A DNA stretch of 33,982 nt from an uncultured Prevotellaceae bacterium (GTDB lineage Bacteria; Bacteroidota; Bacteroidia; Bacteroidales; Bacteroidaceae). The translations under genes and the position numbers were made by a program. Where the stretch lies: NCBI GenBank assembly GCA_946406555.1, contig CAMJLB010000019.1, positions 1 to 33,982 of the forward strand, written 5' to 3'. Under the pieces are notes generated by a model, which searched no databases, was not told the origin of the DNA, and worked only from the letters and a program-made list of their open reading frames with translations. Positions 32,559-33,982 of this stretch are shown in pieces (the stretch's first letter is position 1; every line of letters begins with the position of its first letter).

Positions 32559-33656
32559 ATGACACTATATCCTAAACTTATCATGGATGCGCTCGCCACG
32601 GTGACGTATGCGGGCACGAAAAAGAACCTGGTGGAAAGCGGCATGGTGGCCGACACCCCAAGCATCAATGGCATGAAGGTGCGTGTGGTGCTCGAATTCC
32701 CTCGCGACACCGACCCCTTCCTCAAGTCGACGGTGAAAGCAGCCGAGGCAGCCATACACTATCATGTGTCGCCAGAGGTTGAGGTGGAGATTGTGACAGA
32801 GTTCAAGTCGAAGCCACGGCCAGAGGTGGGGCATCTGCTGCCAGGCGTGAAGAATATCATAGCCGTAAGTTCTGGCAAGGGCGGCGTAGGAAAAAGCACC
32901 GTCTCGGCCAATCTGGCTATTGCCCTTGCCCGCCTGGGTTACAAGGTGGGGCTGCTCGACACTGATATTTTTGGCCCGTCGATGCCCAAGATGTTCCACG
33001 TAGAAGATGCCCGGCCATACGCAGTCAACGTAGACGGTCGCGACCTGATAGAGCCAGTGGAGCAATATGGCGTGAAGCTGCTCTCAATAGGCTTTTTCGT
33101 GAATCCCGCCACGGCGACACTATGGCGAGGCGGCATGGCCACCAATGCACTGAAGCAGCTTATTGCTGACGCCGACTGGGGAGAGCTGGACTACTTCATT
33201 CTCGACACTCCCCCAGGCACCAGCGACATACACCTCACGCTCCTGCAGACGCTCGCCATCACCGGGGCCATCATCGTGTCGACACCGCAGCAGGTGGCCT
33301 TGGCCGATGCACGCAAGGGCATCGACATGTATAGAAATGAAAAAGTGAACGTGCCCATCCTTGGACTGGTAGAAAACATGGCGTGGTTCACCCCCGCAGA
33401 ACTGCCCGAGAACAAGTATTACATCTTTGGCCGCGAAGGCTGCAAACGGCTGGCCGAAGAGATGAGCGTACCCCTGCTGGCCCAGATACCATTAGTGCAG
33501 AGCATCTGCGAGAGCGGCGACGAAGGTGCCCCGGCAGCCACACGCGTTGACACTGCCACGGGGCAGGCATTCCTCAATCTGGCCCAAGCCGTGATCACGG
33601 TAGTAAACCGGCGCAACCGTGAACTGCCAAAGACGCATATCGTGGGCACGAAATAA
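32559..33656 (+). CDS. Mrp/ApbC family P-loop ATPase (iron-sulfur carrier type)
   Basis: A 365-residue MinD-like ATPase of the Mrp/NBP35/ApbC family. An N-terminal MIP18-like domain (about residues 1-85) precedes the deviant Walker A, GKGGVGKS at residues 106-113, then LLDTDIFGPSMPKMF and the Walker B-like YFILDTPPGTSD. Mrp proteins carry iron-sulfur clusters to target enzymes. The usual CxxC pair is missing: the segment reads AWFTPAELPENKYYIFG. The few cysteines near the C terminus are not spaced as a pair. It starts 28 bases after the protease gene and may share its transcript, though the functions seem unrelated. A TTG at 32541 is less likely than the ATG at 32559. Confidence 0.88.
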   Translation: MTLYPKLIMDALATVTYAGTKKNLVESGMVADTPSINGMKVRVVLEFPRDTDPFLKSTVKAAEAAIHYHVSPEVEVEIVTEFKSKPRPEVGHLLPGVKNIIAVSSGKGGVGKSTVSANLAIALARLGYKVGLLDTDIFGPSMPKMFHVEDARPYAVNVDGRDLIEPVEQYGVKLLSIGFFVNPATATLWRGGMATNALKQLIADADWGELDYFILDTPPGTSDIHLTLLQTLAITGAIIVSTPQQVALADARKGIDMYRNEKVNVPILGLVENMAWFTPAELPENKYYIFGREGCKRLAEEMSVPLLAQIPLVQSICESGDEGAPAATRVDTATGQAFLNLAQAVITVVNRRNRELPKTHIVGTK

Positions 33657-33686
33657 AGCAAACGAACAACATGTTGATTTTTTAAG

Positions 33687-33736
33687 CAATCTGCCCCTGC
33701 AAGAAAATACAGAATTGCAAGGGCAGATTGTTTTGT
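33687..33736 (+). terminator. Rho-independent terminator after the Mrp gene
   Basis: CAATCTGCCCCTGCAA (33687-33702) pairs with TTGCAAGGGCAGATTG (33715-33730) with one mismatch and a 12-base loop, followed by TTTTGTCTTC. It ends the protease-Mrp unit. Confidence 0.85.
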
Positions 33737-33776
33737 CTTCTTCCTATTAAGCAACTAAACATAATTACCTTATAAA

Positions 33777-33982
33777 TTAATTAATATACTTATCAGTTCC
33801 TTTCTTGCGGCACATATCATTGTCTTGGCACTTGGTGCGGTCGTGCCACATGCAGCGGCAATGCTTCTGGATTACGATATTCGCCAATTCTCATTCGCAT
33901 CTGCCACAGTCGGAGGTAGGTCTCCTTCACGGCATCCTCAGCATCGTAGGCCATCTCATGCCGGTCGAAAAACGACTGGCAT
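33777..33982 (-). pseudogene. ECF sigma factor fragment, partial and apparently frameshifted
   Basis: Read leftwards from the window edge, a frame ending in TGA at 33817-33819 encodes DAEDAVKETYLRLWQMR followed by GEYRNPEAL, the region 2 pattern of ECF RNA polymerase sigma factors. After EAL the protein departs from the family and stops 13 codons later with rare codons (CGA, AGA, CCA). A second frame, open from 33890 to a stop at 33777-33779, has codon use like the neighbouring genes and reads HCRCMWHDRTKC, then QDNDMCRKKG, a Cys-rich tail I do not recognise. Either the sigma gene is broken by an indel, or two coding pieces meet here. The N-terminal part is outside the window. Confidence 0.4.

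Noticed and set aside
1..33982. CRISPR arrays, insertion sequences, prophage or tRNA genes
   Set aside because: I looked for regular repeats, transposase motifs, phage proteins and cloverleaf sequences on both strands and saw none; a dedicated scan was not possible.

Overview
The window reads as chromosomal DNA from a Bacteroidales bacterium, most likely Prevotella or a close relative. The reasons are promoters of the Bacteroidetes type (TAnnTTTG -7 box, TTTG -33 box 19-20 bases upstream), the DUF4492-cydA-cydB order, a secreted M6 protease with a T9SS-like tail, DUF4230 and DUF2027-Smr proteins, a GH115 enzyme, and weak Shine-Dalgarno sequences at most starts. These calls come from reading the sequence; no database search was run. 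I see no tRNA, rRNA, CRISPR array, insertion sequence or prophage.

Layout. 1-250: a GC-rich interspersed repeat and a promoter. 252-4792 (+): DUF2027/Smr protein, glutamine-dependent NAD synthase and two tandem DUF4230 membrane proteins. 4793-10164 (+): gyrA behind a structured leader, then two tandem exported TPR paralogues with a terminator-like hairpin at their junction. 10212-14294 (+): GH115 alpha-glucuronidase, a SASA-family acetylesterase (together a xylan side-chain pair) and a second, ammonia-type NAD synthase. 14405-18100 (-): DUF4492-cydA-cydB-Sel1, the cytochrome bd operon. 18101-18507 is a divergent control region with four copies of an AATTCAG-type word and a promoter on each side.

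18508-24423 (+): a five-gene tripartite exporter operon (coiled-coil membrane protein, TolC-like channel, HlyD-like adaptor, two ABC-2 permeases) with no ATPase gene, ending at a bidirectional terminator. 24653-27315 (-): an OprO/P-type porin followed by a Na+/solute symporter, probably one transcript. 27552-27989 (+): rpiB with a strong terminator. 28158-29676 (-): Nim-related flavin protein, RidA, a short reading frame that looks like the tail of a lost nitroreductase, and a small glycine-rich macro-like protein. 29843-33656 (+): secreted M6 metalloprotease and an Mrp/ApbC P-loop ATPase lacking the usual CxxC. The right edge (-) holds a piece of an ECF sigma factor whose frame appears broken.

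Most of this is housekeeping or common Bacteroidales accessory DNA. The points most worth following up are a 61-base promoter module present in two copies 29.5 kb apart in front of unrelated genes, the hairpin overlapping the start of the second TPR gene, the ATPase-less exporter with its extra coiled-coil protein, the inverted-motif cluster between the cytochrome bd and exporter operons, and the disrupted sigma-factor and nitroreductase remnants.
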